A program made the position numbers and the translations under genes. Of a DNA stretch of 64,000 nt, positions 34,691 through 46,002 are shown piece after piece. Within the stretch, counting starts at the first letter, position 1; the number at the start of each line of letters is the position of its first letter. The notes under the pieces were generated by a model. That model ran no database searches. It was not told the origin of the DNA and saw nothing but the letters and a program-made list of their open reading frames with translations. Origin of the DNA: Prostheceraeus crozeri (lineage: Eukaryota > Platyhelminthes > Polycladida > Euryleptidae); NCBI GenBank assembly GCA_907163375.1, contig CAJQUW010009254.1, forward strand, positions 12,501-76,500. The letters are read 5' to 3'.

Positions 34691-35390
34691 TTGCCAAGAG
34701 GTCCCTATAGGAAAATTGTCATCGTTGATATGCAAAAGTTGATTCAAGCTTTCGAACGTGGAGACGATTTCATTGATCTTGCCCGACAATTGGGAATCAA
34801 ACGCCAAACTGCAAGATCAATTATGATGAACTCTCGAAGTGATGAGAACAGTAAATCAGCATGGAGGACTTCGTTATCGCAAAGTTAATGATTCGATGAG
34901 AGGCGCACTGTTAGAGATAGTCAACGAAAAACCATTGGCTAATCTATAAAAGAGATCAATGCTATTTTGAGACTAAGATGCCCTAAAAAGTCTGTAACTT
35001 CGGAGTCATGCATAAGCACCATCTTAGATAAAATGCTCATTCCAAGCAAGTAAGCTAGCCCGAGACGTGCCAGCTCAACGCAACTCAGAAGAAGTCATGA
35101 ACAAGCGATATGAGTATGCGCAATAGTACTTAGAGGAAGGTCAACTGAACGAGACCATATTCATCGACGATCCTAGAGAAGGTCAGCGAGAGGACAGCGA
35201 GCTTATCGAATTGTGGCGAAGCAGCGTGGAAGGAATCTTTCTGTGATAATGGCTATCAGTAACTCTGGATTGATCCATGTGCAAGAGGGCGCTATCAATT
35301 CTGATGGATTTTGTGATTTTGTAAATGAACTCAGTGCTATTGTGGGTGAAGAAGCTGCACCCAGGAAGCTGCATTCAGGGATAATTTGAC
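34691..35390 (+). pseudogene. Tc1-like transposase relic related to the 11.3-kb element
   Basis: The plus frame at 34691 reads PRGPYRKIVI…LIQAFERGDDFIDLARQLGIKRQTARSI, the same HTH signature as GDDYIEAARVLGVKRGTAYSI at 11257-12309. In shifted frames it continues with EGQLNETIFIDD (first Asp motif), RGQRAYRIVAKQRGRNLSVI, and AISNSGLIHVQEGAINSD. It ends near 35390 before the second catalytic Asp. Multiple frameshifts; truncated. Confidence 0.7.
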
Positions 35391-35517
35391 TCATGTCCTG
35401 TTAATATAATCATTTCTTTCATTAAAGACGAACTTGCCTTCTGATTGAGTAACTTGAATTTTGATTTAGATATCATGGACTAACTTGAATTCTGATTGAC
35501 TGAACTTGAATTGTGAA

Positions 35518-35645
35518 TGGTGTATGTATAAGATATTCCATGATATTTCTGGGTGATATGTAAATAAATCCCGAGAGCCGAAGGCTCTCGGGATTTATTT
35601 ACATATCACCCAGAAATATCATGGAATATCTCATATATACCATCA
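35518..35645. repeat. Long near-perfect hairpin
   Basis: Arms of about 49 bases are perfectly complementary (from AGATATTCCATGATATTTCT through AATCCCGAGAGCC, loop GAA, then the inverse), and the complementarity extends with a few mismatches to about 62 bases per arm. The tip is CCCGAGAGCCGAAGGCTCTCGGG. No ORF. Confidence 0.95.
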
Positions 35646-35956
35646 TACTTTTTATGGGAGTTATTTAGATAACTCCTTTGATTTGAATTGTAAATTTGTT
35701 TGTGATCAATGCATCATAGAATTCTATGTGGCCGATAGCCACATAGATATCCATATGGATATTTTAGCTGTATTCCCTGTTTGATGATAGAAAATACCAT
35801 ACACATAGATATTTTTGATGGAATTCCGTTGAAAATAACTACCGGAAAATAGTTAATATCATGGTATATTAACAATTCAAATTCATTGAATAAGATTAGT
35901 CATAATGGTCATGATATTGGTGAAAAATAAAATTATCCACACAACTCGTGCAAAGA
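35646..35956. repeat. Cluster of small palindromes
   Basis: Includes GGAGTTATTTAGATAACTCC, CTATGTGGCCGATAGCCACATAG (split for length: CTATGTGGC / GCCACATAG arms), ATATCCATATGGATAT and TAATATCATGGTATATTA. Density is clearly above the rest of the window. Confidence 0.8.
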
Positions 35957-36054
35957 TATCCATCTTTTGCTTTCTCCTCGATCAATATTCTATGCCTTCG
36001 CCCTTCGGGCTCGTGCATAGATATGTTGACCTCGAAGAAAGCAATAAAGATGGG
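35957..36054. repeat. Second long imperfect hairpin
   Basis: Arms ATCCATCTTTTGCTTTCTCC… and …GAAAGCAATAAAGATGGGT pair across a tip containing CTTCGCCCTTCGGGCTCG flanked by CTATGC/GCATAG. About 98 nt overall. Confidence 0.85.
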
Positions 36055-36107
36055 TGTTTTGCTCTAGTTGCGTAAATAACTATTACTGTTATGTTGAAAC
36101 TCATGTG

Positions 36108-36323
36108 TCAGATCTCTAGGTTTGTGCCGATATCTAAGTCATTTATTGCTATCCAGCAGGCAGCCGCCATAGACGAACGATGACTAAAATAGTCATGTGA
36201 TGAATGACGATATCTTATCAATCGTTCGTGGGAATCTTTGAACAGTCGAGCTTCATACTCACTCATAGCTTTCTGAGCATTCGACCAGTCACTGCCAAGG
36301 TCATCTTTGTCAGTGCAGTGCAA
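36108..36323 (-). other. Unidentified 71-aa ORF next to the hairpins
   Basis: The frame reads KDDLGSDWSNAQKAMSEYEA, then RLFKDSHERLIRYRHSSHDY, then SHRSSMAAACWIAIND…LEI and TGA. Composition (charged, helical, with spaced aromatic and His residues) looks protein-like rather than random, and there is an ATG, but I do not recognise it and there is no second exon in sight. Could be the last exon of a host gene or a piece of an unknown mobile element. Confidence 0.25.
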
Positions 36324-36824
36324 TCTACAGTTGACCGACCAATATCGTTTTTAAGGATAGAAGATTTAAATAAAAATCAGTGATCGATGATTTAGTGTGT
36401 TTCACTTAATGCATGAATACCTCATAATGATAAGAAATCAACTGATTGATCCAGCTGTCCTCATGATAATACAAATGAACAATGAGACTATTGTATCGGC
36501 ACTGGTGGTGTGGTCCCATAATTACTGGTGTCCTATTGCATAGGCTAAATCAAATAGGCCAAATCAATCAACGTTGGAAGCATTTTCATTTTAAAAGTAA
36601 TATATTCTATGACATTAAAAACGATCCACTTGATATAGAAAATCTCAATGGAAGTGGACGACTTTTATTTCATACTGCACTGACCAGGATGTCTGTGCAT
36701 CAAATTTGTCATGCTAATATAAAGCAGCTGTCCATTGTCGATATCTTTGGCATAGTTGATGCATTTCAAATTCGACCTTTTATCACTATCAAGCAATTCT
36801 TTCTGACTAAATTTTGAAGCAAAA
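36324..36824. other. 5' flank of a Tc1-like element
   Basis: No domain in the ORFs on either strand; the 111-aa and 96-aa frames overlap and appear fortuitous. The left end of the Tc1 element probably lies here but its TIR could not be paired. Confidence 0.4.
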
Positions 36825-37090
36825 ATGTCGCAATCAGAACTTGTAAAAGGAATGGCTGTTGGAATGCTACGATGTGGAAAGAGTTGTAGGTTTGTTGGAC
36901 GGAAGTTGGGTGTGTCACACTCCACTGTGAGCAGGTGGTGGAGTCGATGGAACAATGATGGAAATGTTAAAAGAAGGAAAGGATCAGAGAGACCGAGATT
37001 GACATCTGTCGTGGAGCACAGAGGAATGGCGTCAAGTGATGTGGACGGATGAATCCCGTTTCACTTCGGATTTTTACGATGGTCGCATTA
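36825..37090 (+). pseudogene. Tc1-like transposase, 5' part before Harbinger-1
   Basis: Starts MSQSELVKGMAVGMLRCGKS, with the first HTH (VGRKLGVSHSTVSRWWSRW, a typical Tc1 paired-like helix) and a GRPR-like linker (SERPRLT). The second HTH is deleted. A shifted frame continues EEWRQVMWTDESRFTSDFYDGRI with the first catalytic Asp. At TTA 37088-37090 the coding sequence is cut by Harbinger-1 and resumes at 46003. Confidence 0.85.
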
Positions 37091-37285
37091 AGCCCATGAC
37101 ACACGATCCAACATGTTGGCCAACAAGTTGGATGGTTTGTTAGTTTGGCTGTTGGATGCCTATGACACACGATCCAACAGGTTGGATAGTTGATAACTAA
37201 AAATAGATTCATTCTATTGATTGATAATCAAATATGTGTGTCTACCACTAGGCAGCAATGTATGTATGACATTTTGTAATTAGCA

Positions 37286-40252
37286 ATGGCTCCGGTGCAT
37301 TCAAAACTTTTGTGGGCGTCGATCGCTGTGATTTGTTTAAAGAAGAAGGAGAAGAAGAGACGAATATGGACCAAGGAATGGTTGATGAAGCGATCAACGA
37401 AGTCGCATATGAATTTGGTACGTGAATTAAGATTAGATGGCTACGAAACTGATTTTCAGAATTTTATGCGTATGAGCCCTGATCTTTTTGATGACCTGTT
37501 GAAGCTTGTAGCTCCTACGATTGCAAGGCAATCCACAAACATGAGAGACCCTATTCCTGCGAAAGATCGTTTGGTAGCAACCTTACGCTTTTTGGCTACT
37601 GGTCGGTCATATACAGATATGCAGTACTCAGCGAGGATATCCAGGACTGCCCTGAGTGATATCATACCAGAAACATGTCAGGTAATATATGACGAATTGA
37701 AGGATGACTATTTGAAGGTAAGAATTTCATTCTACTTAAAATTCAAAGCCTATGTTTTTGTAAACTATACATCTGTAAAGTATAGGCGTACGTAGCCTAC
37801 CTTGATAATATGTGTAGGCCTTTGTTTTCTTTGTATTAGGGCTGCGCGCGGTGCACCGTTTCTTTTCCTTGCACTGCTGTTCTTGGTGATGCACAGAGAT
37901 ATATGATTAATTACTCTAACACCTGAGTATTTGGAATGATTTTGGAATTGACCATCAACATAAGGTTTCTCTTTCACATATCTCGTCAATGGACATACAA
38001 GTTAAGTATTTATAAGTATATTAATTAGAAGTTAAACAAACGAATTCCTTATATTCAGTTCATCATAATTTTTATATAACCTATCAAGTGCAGCCTATCA
38101 ATCTAATTCTGTTTAGCGAAATTTGAAATACTTTTTCATTTCTTAACTTAAAGTTAACTTTCTTTCAGCCTTAACTTAAATCAGTCAATGGAATGTATCA
38201 GTGTACTGATACATATTGATTTTCATATTTTTTTAATGTTTAAAGTAAGTGTAATCTGACCCTTAATTAACATGATCAGTGAAATCAGTTATCTGAAAAC
38301 ATTTGTTAGCAAAGTCAGCATGACTGGAAAAATCTGTGTTAACATTGAAAAGTACTCAAAGTGAAAAACAAATTTACTAATCAAAACTAACAAAAAATCA
38401 ATATATCAAAATATCAATTAAAACTTTGTTCCTCAGTCACTTCAGGACATTCTAACATTGCCACGAAACTGTCCTTTCTGCTGATGTACGATTTCTCGTG
38501 CAATTCTCCTGCCCGGGCCTTGAAAATTGCTTCGATTATCAGTCTTTCACACTGTTCGTGTTGATAAGTATCAGTTATGGATCGCATTTTTGATGCCACG
38601 TATTCACCAAAGGTAGATTCATTATCATTAATGGTGGTTGACCGCAATTGTTTATCAGCTAATATCAATAATTCATCTAAAGGTTTTCTTTTCCTTGTGC
38701 GATTTCTTCCGGTAGGTGGCGAAGACGTTCTTGCTTCTGAGTTCATTGACAATTCAGCTACTTCCAAATTCTCGTTTTCTTCGTCCTCGTCTTGTATGGA
38801 AACAATCTGAAAATATAATAGTTCTGATATAATACATTGTAAAGGGTATATTAGGTGCATTTGTACGACTGTACGTACACTTTTACATAAATATATATTT
38901 GTGCGCATTTGTTTTTACTAATGCCTACTTGGCATTTTACTAACCTACTTGGGTTCCAGTAAAATAAGCATAAGTAAATAAAGCAAATTCAACAATGAAA
39001 TTATCCGAATAATCCTGAAACCTAAAATGTACAAGCTTGAATACAAGCTCTTATTGAGTAAAAAAGAAAACAATGATGATGTGCTACTGATATGTGACAG
39101 TTCCTAAAAGTGAATAAATACGGTATAATATTGGTATGAAGTGAGTAAATGTAGTAAATGTTTTAAATGTAATTATAAAGTAATGCCGTTATCAAAAGAA
39201 AGTTATGAAACAATAAATCGATTATGCTTGATATACTCATTTGCTAATTGCATCAAAATAATTTTTGTGTCATAAAAAATCTACGTGACAGAATTACACA
39301 AACTCAATCTGACGTAGTTTCACGACATAGCAATGCTATAAAGAAGTATTCCGAATACAACTTATACGACACCAAGTCTTGTCCTTCCTAAATGTCCCTA
39401 TCTTCCTTTTAGACTCCAATGACAAAAGAGGAATGGATATCAGTAGCTGATGAATTTTCTGATCGGTGGAATTTCCCACACTGCTTGGGAGCGTTAGACG
39501 GAAAGCACGTGCTAATTACACCACCTCCTAATTGCGGCTCATATTATTATAATTACAAATCTTCAAACAGCATTGTACTGATGGCTGTCGCAAATGCGAA
39601 TTATGAATTCATATACGTTGATGTAGGTACAAATGGTAGAGTGTCAGACGGTGGTGTCTACGCTAAATCCACCTTCAAAAATGCGTTGATCAAAGGCGAC
39701 TTAAACATTCCTCTACCATCTCCTATCGTCGAAGGTAGCAAGGAGTGTTTTCCCTTTATATTTGTTGCTGATGACGCTTTCGCTTTGGGACCGAATTTAT
39801 TAAAGCCTTACAGCAATCAAGGTTCATCTGAAAAGCAGCAAAAACGTATTGTCGAAAGTCAACGTATTTTCAATTACAGACTATCGCGAGCGAGGCGAAT
39901 AATTGAGAATACTTTTGGTATTCTTGTGTCAAGATTTAGAATCTTCAAGTCACCTATCTGTCTCGATCCTAAGAAAGTCGAAATTATCGTTCTTTGTTGT
40001 TGTGTGCTACATAATTTTTTGAGGCGAAAAGTCAAAAAGTATATGACCTCTGAAATGATCGATCATGAAAACACTGACACGCATGAATTCTGCGAAGGTT
40101 CGTGGCGTTCAGTCACAGCTCAGGGTGTTCAATCTTTGGTTCATTCGAAATCGAAAAATCCTACTGTTCATGCAAAGAATATCCGAGAACAGTATCGGAA
40201 CTATTTCAATGGAACAGGTAAAGTGGCTTGGCAAAATGAAGCGATTCAATAA
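37286..40252 (+). CDS. PIF/Harbinger transposase of Harbinger-1 (HARBI1-like)
   Basis: Exon 1 is 37286-37717 (TTGAAG|GTAAGA), exon 2 is 39413-40252 (TTTTAG|ACTCC). Both are phase 0, giving 423 aa with no stop. The N-terminal part has the basic RIWTKEWL and the HTH-like FRLxxxxFDxLL segment (MRMSPDLFDDLLKLVAPTIA), then RLVATLRFLATGRSYTDMQ. Exon 2 carries the DDE_Tnp_4 core: LGALDGKHVLI, VDVGTNGRVSDGGVY, FVADDAFALGP and RLSRARRIIENTFGILVSRF (the conserved Glu). The 1.7-kb intron contains, on the other strand, the last exon of the MADF gene. Intact ORF, TIRs and TSD suggest a formerly autonomous element. Confidence 0.93.
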
Positions 40253-43200
40253 TTATTTTTTCCATTGATAAATATGGACTGCATACGTGTTCTGGTATAC
40301 TCCCGTGTGTTTTCTTTTTGTTGAGTACCGGCATATTATTTGTATAAACAACACGATTAATAATAAATCCTAAAACGCATCTTTTTCAGTTTTTGGTATT
40401 TTACCCATACAAAAGTTTTAGAAAAATCGCATATTTTTATTTAGCCTACGGTAAGAATGAAGTTAAAATCTACTTTTATATCTTTTGTACAATTAACGTA
40501 TATATACATGTATACCACGATGTGTATCAAGGCCGCCATACACGTAACGACTTTTACAGCGACTTGTCCGCAAGGACTAATCGCGAGGACATGTTGACGT
40601 GATTTTGGTCCTCCCGACTTCCCCATTAACGAACGTACTTATTCAGACAGACTTCGATGCTACAAAATCATTCTCGTGACATGGCTACTGTTGATTTGAC
40701 GACGTCAGGCTTGCTAGCTGTCATTATTTTGAGAAAGAAAAGGAGAAGTAAAAGAAAAAGGACTATTTGGACGAAAAAAATGGTTGCTCGAAAGAGAAAA
40801 ATTGTCTCACATCAACTTGTTGGAGGAGCTGAGGAGTTACCCTCATGACTGGCAGAATTATCTTCGCATGGATGAGGATACATATTTAGAATTATTGTCA
40901 AAAGTTACCCCTATAATACAAAGACAAAATACTTGCATGCGGATGTGTATCAGCCCTCATGAACGTTTAACCGCTACTCTTCGTTTTTTGGCTACCGGAA
41001 GATCGTATGAAGACCTGAAATTTTCGACATTTATTTCTGCGCAATCATTGGGTAGGATCATTCCCGAGACTTGTCGAGCAATTTGTCAAGTGCTGCAAGA
41101 TTATATGAAGGTAAGTTAAAAATATTCTTTTTAACTAAATATTGCTTGTGCAGTTTTGCATTTTGAAGTATAGTTGAATAGAAGAAGTACAGTATACAGT
41201 TTACTCGAGTCTAAAAAATGAAAATTAAGTGAATTATTCGTAAATTTACTGAATGCATAATATCCATTATTCAGGGTTACCGATTTTCAACAGCATAACA
41301 TTAAGTGATATCCGTTAACTCGCTTCAATTCCGTGGTTACATTTTGAAAATTATACTGCTAATTTCTTTATTTGAAATTCATAAAACAAGTTTGATCTCT
41401 CACATGAAATTGATTCGTTGAAAATTAATATAAATGACAATCATACTTATTCTATAAGAACTACCAAATTCATTAACATAATTAATAAGACAACAAGAAA
41501 CCATGCACACTAGAATCACATAGCATTCATGTTATTCGATGCACTAGGAAGCTGGTAGACGACGGTAGATTCACTGGGAGATTTTGGTTGATGATGATGA
41601 CTCGTGGGATACGAATAAGTACCGTAAGAATGGGTAGGATATCCACTGGTCGAAACGCAACTGTAGTACGTCATCTGAGACATTTCACCGTAAAATAGAG
41701 CTTCATTAATAACTTTCTCGGTAAGAAGTCGTTGCTCATTGCTCATTTTTCTTAACTTTGATGCCACATTATCGGCAAAAATGGATGCGTCATCCTTGTC
41801 CGGAACAGCGTTTTGACTGCGTATCCGTTCTTTTAGGAGATCCAAAATCTCATCTTCCGTTTTCATCGTCCTCTTCCTACAAATACGATTTTTCCTTTGA
41901 AATAAAGAAGAGTTAGACACCATCATTTCAGAGTCATTTTCAATGTCGGAATCGTAATCGTTTTGAGAGCTCGCAAAAGTGGTGTCAATGTCGTCCTTTT
42001 TCTCGCTGGTTTCGGCATCCTGAAACGCATAAACATATTAAATTTGAGTTCAATTATTTTCTAATTGTTATCAATCGGGAAAAATATAATATAAATATGT
42101 ATATCGGTATTTTCAGATGCGACTCAATTTTCAATTCCTACGTTAATTACAACTTTATTTCACCCATTTATGCCTCATGTTCGTTTTGGCAATATTTTCG
42201 CCTTAAATTTAAAGGGCCTATTCTCCTCTAAACACACTATGATTTTTCATGAGCAGCACCTTTGTCTACCACTAATTTTGTATGGGTTAATCCTTATCAG
42301 ATATGATAGTGAATGATAATCAATGAATAAACTACAAAGAACACGCCATCTTTGATTAAAATTATGCAGAGAACGACCATTAAATGTGAATTCTTATAAA
42401 AATACGAAGTACACGAATGTTGAAGCCATGTATATACACGAATTAATGACGCTTGCCTATGACATGAATTAAGTAAATAAATCTTTGTCGATAACTGATT
42501 ACTAAGAAGAGCAGTCGATTAGACGCCGTGAACATTTCAAATTATAGGTAATTTACAGAAAAAAACACTAATCAAGCAATTCACAAAATTGCTCAAATAG
42601 AATGTTCATATGAACTTGTTTTATTCAGCAGAACACATATTGATTTCTTTCTTTTCAGTTTCCGGAGTGTGAAAACGATTGGAAAGACATCGCGAAGAGA
42701 TTTGAGGTAAATTGGAATTTTCCGAATTGCCTTGGTGCAGTTGACGGAAAGCATGTAGCAATAGTCCCTCCAACTGGATCTGGATCGTTTTATTACAATT
42801 ACAAAGGTTATCACAGTCTCGTTCTCCTGGCTATTGCAAATGCAGATTATGAGTTCATATACGTGAGTTTTGGTGTTAACGGACGCGTGAGTGATGGTGG
42901 CGTCTTGAGTGCGACCGACTTTTACGAGAAATTGATAAACAATAAACTCAGGTTACCAAAACATTCTACTTCAAATCTTCCTTACGTTTTCGTTGGAGAC
43001 GAAGCGTTTACACTCCGTCAGGATTTCTTGAAACCCTTCAACCGCAAAATTTTGAATCATGAAAGGAAGATATATAATTACAGACTGTCTAGAGCACGAC
43101 GAGTCGTAGAAAATGTTTTTGGGATCTTAGTTGCTCGGTTTGGAATTTTTAAAACAAGCATTAACATGAAAGTCGAAAATATTGAATCAGTCGTCATGGC

Positions 43201-45714
43201 ATGTTGTTTTTTGCATAACTTTTTGAAATCCAAATCACCCAAAAGTTATTCTCCACCGGAATGTTTTGATAATGAAGACGTTAATACTGGTGCAACGTCA
43301 TCTGGATTTGAATCTTATGATGTCATGGTTTCCTTGGACCAAGGACATAACAGAAACACGTCTAAAGAAGCAAAAAAATGCAGAGAGCAATTTGAACGCT
43401 TCTTCAATGGAGAGGGAAAAGTCGAGTGGCAAGAACAATTCATTTAGTACACTTACTTTGATACAAGGCATCATAAAAAATCATCAGTTATCGATTCATT
43501 TTATTTCTGAGTTGACTTATGTCACGCTTTTGGTGAAAATGAAAATGGATGAGAATGACAATATTAAGTTAACCCCTCCTACGCTTTTCTTCGTCAGTGT
43601 GTTTTTTTGAGAAAAATTCGTTCAGAAAGGTTTCTATTTAATTGTAGGATGAAGAGTATAAACAGTAGTGGAATTTACATGTATTATATAATCCTTCGTA
43701 TTTTTTTAAAACGCGATATATTCTTTATCAGGTGTTTCATGACAGGTCTACCTCAAAATTTTCTTGAAATGGTTCACGATTTTCATGTAGTGTATATTTG
43801 CATATAACGGTAATAAAACATTTGTGAGAACAAATATTTTCATTTTATAAAATTACACTATAAGGAATCAAAATTTGAATAAACAGGATAAATTCATCAT
43901 ATCAGGACTTTCTATCATTGAAGTAAAAGTAAGCTTTAAACGATACCATGGGATAAATGAATCTGACTACGATGGCAAACAACAATTTCATCTGAGTACA
44001 GAATAGTGAATCTCGGGATCTCGCACGGTAAATCCTGGGATTTGAATCCCATAAATATGACGATATCCCGGAATTGAAAATCCTTTTTACTACTACCTAT
44101 ATCTTTCAAAGCTCGGAAGTATTCACCCTGTACGTACAGTGTAGGCTACAGCATCCCTAAACAGATTATGACACAATACATTAGCAAAGAAATGATTAAC
44201 TGACTGATTAATTTTGACTTACCGAATGATCCAGATCAGAATTCATGGACTCGCCCACACTGGAAATTGGAGTTCTTGTTTCCTCTCCATCCGTCAAGAA
44301 ATTTAGGTACGAAAAATACCACAGACGCGGGCTGTAAACGTCTTCTGCACCAATTCCAGATTTCTGAGATTGTCTCTTCTTCTTCAACTCCCTTCGAAAT
44401 ACATTTCTTAGATTAGAAATTTTCCTCACGACACCCTCTCTCGTGAGAGAGCTATCAAACGTCTTGACGTATTCGAGGAGACGAGTATATGCATCTTCTT
44501 TTTTCATTCTATTAGAATAGTCTTTCGATTTCACTTTCCATAGAGCCTCTTCCTTACGATAGCGTTCTATAAATTCCAATATATTTTCTTTCGACCACGA
44601 GGCCATCTCTCACAGACACATGAAACAAAGTGAACGCACTGACTCGACTGCTTGCGTGACTCATCACAAGTCCGTGCGACTTCAACATACACGAGAGATT
44701 TCTGCATTACCGGACAAATAGCAAGGACGAAATTCTGGCTCTGCCAGAATCACAGCGACCGCGACTTGTCACTGTCAATTTAACAACGATTACTCCATAC
44801 ACACACAGACTTTAACACGGACTTCGTCTCGCGCGGACAAGTCGCTGTAAAAGTCGTTACGTGTATGGCGGCCTTCAGATATTCTACAATTTTCCACACA
44901 TTATAAATTAAAAGTTTCTTGTTTTTTAATTATCTACGGTTGAAATGAATGAACAATACTGATGAATTTATCATCGACTATATTGCCAGACCCTTGTGAC
45001 ACATCGCTGTCCATCCAATAAATGGCACCTCTTATCCTAATAACCTTTGTATCATTACGCTCATAAGTTTGACCAGTTCCTATCACACATACTCATTGAC
45101 AACGTAATTCATTCGTCTCTGTGATGAAATGTATGTGAAAGAAGATGTGACACGGTTTTTACGGTAACAATGACCAAGTCAATGTCCAAATAGTCTGCTA
45201 ATTATGTACAGCCATTTTATGAGACAAGATAGGTTGAAAATGTGGGGAACACTGCAGAAGAGTCCGAGTATCTAGTACAAAGGGGTTAGAATGCATACAA
45301 ATAAGCTACATGTATTCGGTAAGCTTACCTCTGATTCTGTGATGTCGAGAGTTGACTTGCTACTTCTAGGGTTTCTGAATTCTTGATAAACATCATCTTC
45401 TCGTAAAACCACAAGCTCGGGGTATAAATGTCAGTGCATCCGGCACCAGACTTCTTTGAGTCTTCGACCTTCTTGTATTCCCGTCGGAATGATGTCCGCA
45501 AACAATCAATCTTCTTTTTAACATCCTCGACTTTCAAATTTGACAGACTTTTGTCGTATTCCTTTAAAAAACTCAATAACTTATCGTACGCGATTTCTCG
45601 TTTTAATTTATTCATATATTCGGAACTCTTTACTGACCACAAACATGGCAGACTCTCATACTGTGACAGAAATGCTTCGGTTGTCGCACGAGACCAAGAC
45701 ATATCGATGCACAT
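38414..45714 (-). CDS. MADF/BESS accessory protein of Harbinger-1, split gene
   Basis: Exon 1 (45714-45329, donor AG|GTAAGC) encodes a MADF (Myb/SANT-related) DNA-binding domain: TEAFLSQYESLPCLWSVKSS, YMNKLKREIAYDKLL, FRREYKKVEDSKKSG and YTPSLWFYEKM. Exon 2 (38806-38414, acceptor TTTTCAG|ATTG) encodes an acidic linker, RNRTRKRKPLDE, and a BESS-like C-terminal helix, FGEYVASKMRSI…CERLIIEAIFKARAGEL. MADF partners are known for PIF-type elements of Drosophila, where they act with the transposase. The first exon ends two bases into a codon whereas exon 2 is open in phase 0, so an extra small exon or a one-base change is implied. The intron contains Harbinger-2 and the whole transposase exon 2 on the opposite strand. 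Confidence 0.75.
40681..43447 (+). pseudogene. PIF/Harbinger transposase of Harbinger-2, one frameshift
   Basis: Exon 1 is 40681-41110 (ATGAAG|GTAAGT), exon 2 is 42659-43447 (TTTTCAG|TTTCCG), about 405 aa. Exon 1 has MATVDLTTSGLLAVIIL and RKRTIWTKK, then shifts by one base in a run of seven A (40774-40780) into WLLEREKLSHINLLEELRSY and RLTATLRFLATGRSYEDLK. Without the extra base, exon 1 is 143 codons. Exon 2 has LGAVDGKHVAI, VSFGVNGRVSDGGVL, VGDEAFTLRQ and RLSRARRVVENVFGILVARF. The position equivalent to VDVG in Harbinger-1 is VSFG. The frameshift sits in a homopolymer, so it might be an assembly or read error. MADF exon 2 lies antisense in its intron. Confidence 0.88.
41516..44606 (-). CDS. 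MADF/BESS accessory protein of Harbinger-2
   Basis: Exon 1 is 44606-44223 (CATTCG|GTAAGT), exon 2 is 42019-41516 (GTTTCAG|GATGCC), both phase 0, giving 295 aa without a stop. The MADF domain is in exon 1: WSKENILEFIERYRKEEALW, MKKEDAYTRLLEYVKTF, RNVFRRELKKKRQSQKSG and VYSPRLWYFSYLNFL. Exon 2: acidic linker, RKNRICRKRTMKTED, FADNVASKLRKMSNEQRLLT (BESS-like helix) and a Ser/Tyr/His-rich tail. Likely a nuclear DNA-binding partner of the transposase. The shared exon design with the Harbinger-1 partner supports homology. Confidence 0.9.
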
Positions 45715-46002
45715 TTAATGGATTCTGAGTCGTTCAGATTCGTCATGTGAAATTCCCTTAATTTTCTGCAAAGCGTAGTCATGGTATCGAATGGCGTTAC
45801 CATCCGTGCGCGACCGCGCAGCCAATCACTGCGCCATGTTGGTTGGTTTGTTTGATAGAATATTCAACTCATTTAATGTCGTGATTTCCGTCCATCCAAC
45901 ATGTTGGCCAACCTGTTGGATCGTGTGTCATAGGTATCCAACAGCCAAACCAACAAACCATCCAACATGTTGGCCAACATATTGGATCGTGTGTCATGGG
46001 CT

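Larger units (their letters stand above)
40530..44874 (+). mobile_element. Harbinger-2, nested within Harbinger-1
   Basis: TIRs begin AGGCCGCCATACACGTAACG and are identical over the first ~42 bases. The trinucleotide TCA duplicates at 40527-40529 and 44875-44877. Length 4345 bp. Carries the same gene pair as Harbinger-1 in the same arrangement, but the TIRs are unrelated and the proteins diverged, so it is a distinct family, not a duplicate. Identical TIRs suggest recent insertion. Confidence 0.95.
37091..46002 (+). mobile_element. Harbinger-1, 8.9-kb PIF/Harbinger element
   Basis: TIRs start AGCCCATGACACACGATCC at both ends and match over about 92 bases with only four or so differences. The trinucleotide TTA duplicates at 37088-37090 and 46003-46005, as expected for PIF/Harbinger. 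Each TIR contains the word ATGACACACGATCCAACA twice and the palindrome CCAACATGTTGG. It carries a plus-strand transposase and a minus-strand MADF/BESS gene and is itself split by Harbinger-2 (40530-44874). It inserted into the Tc1 transposase; removing it with one TTA gives DGRIRVHRMVGE in frame. Confidence 0.95.

Noticed and set aside
35518-36323. Parvovirus-type hairpin terminus or Helitron end
   Set aside because: No replication protein, helicase or capsid frame nearby, and no CTRR end with a short hairpin; the long perfect arms fit neither well.
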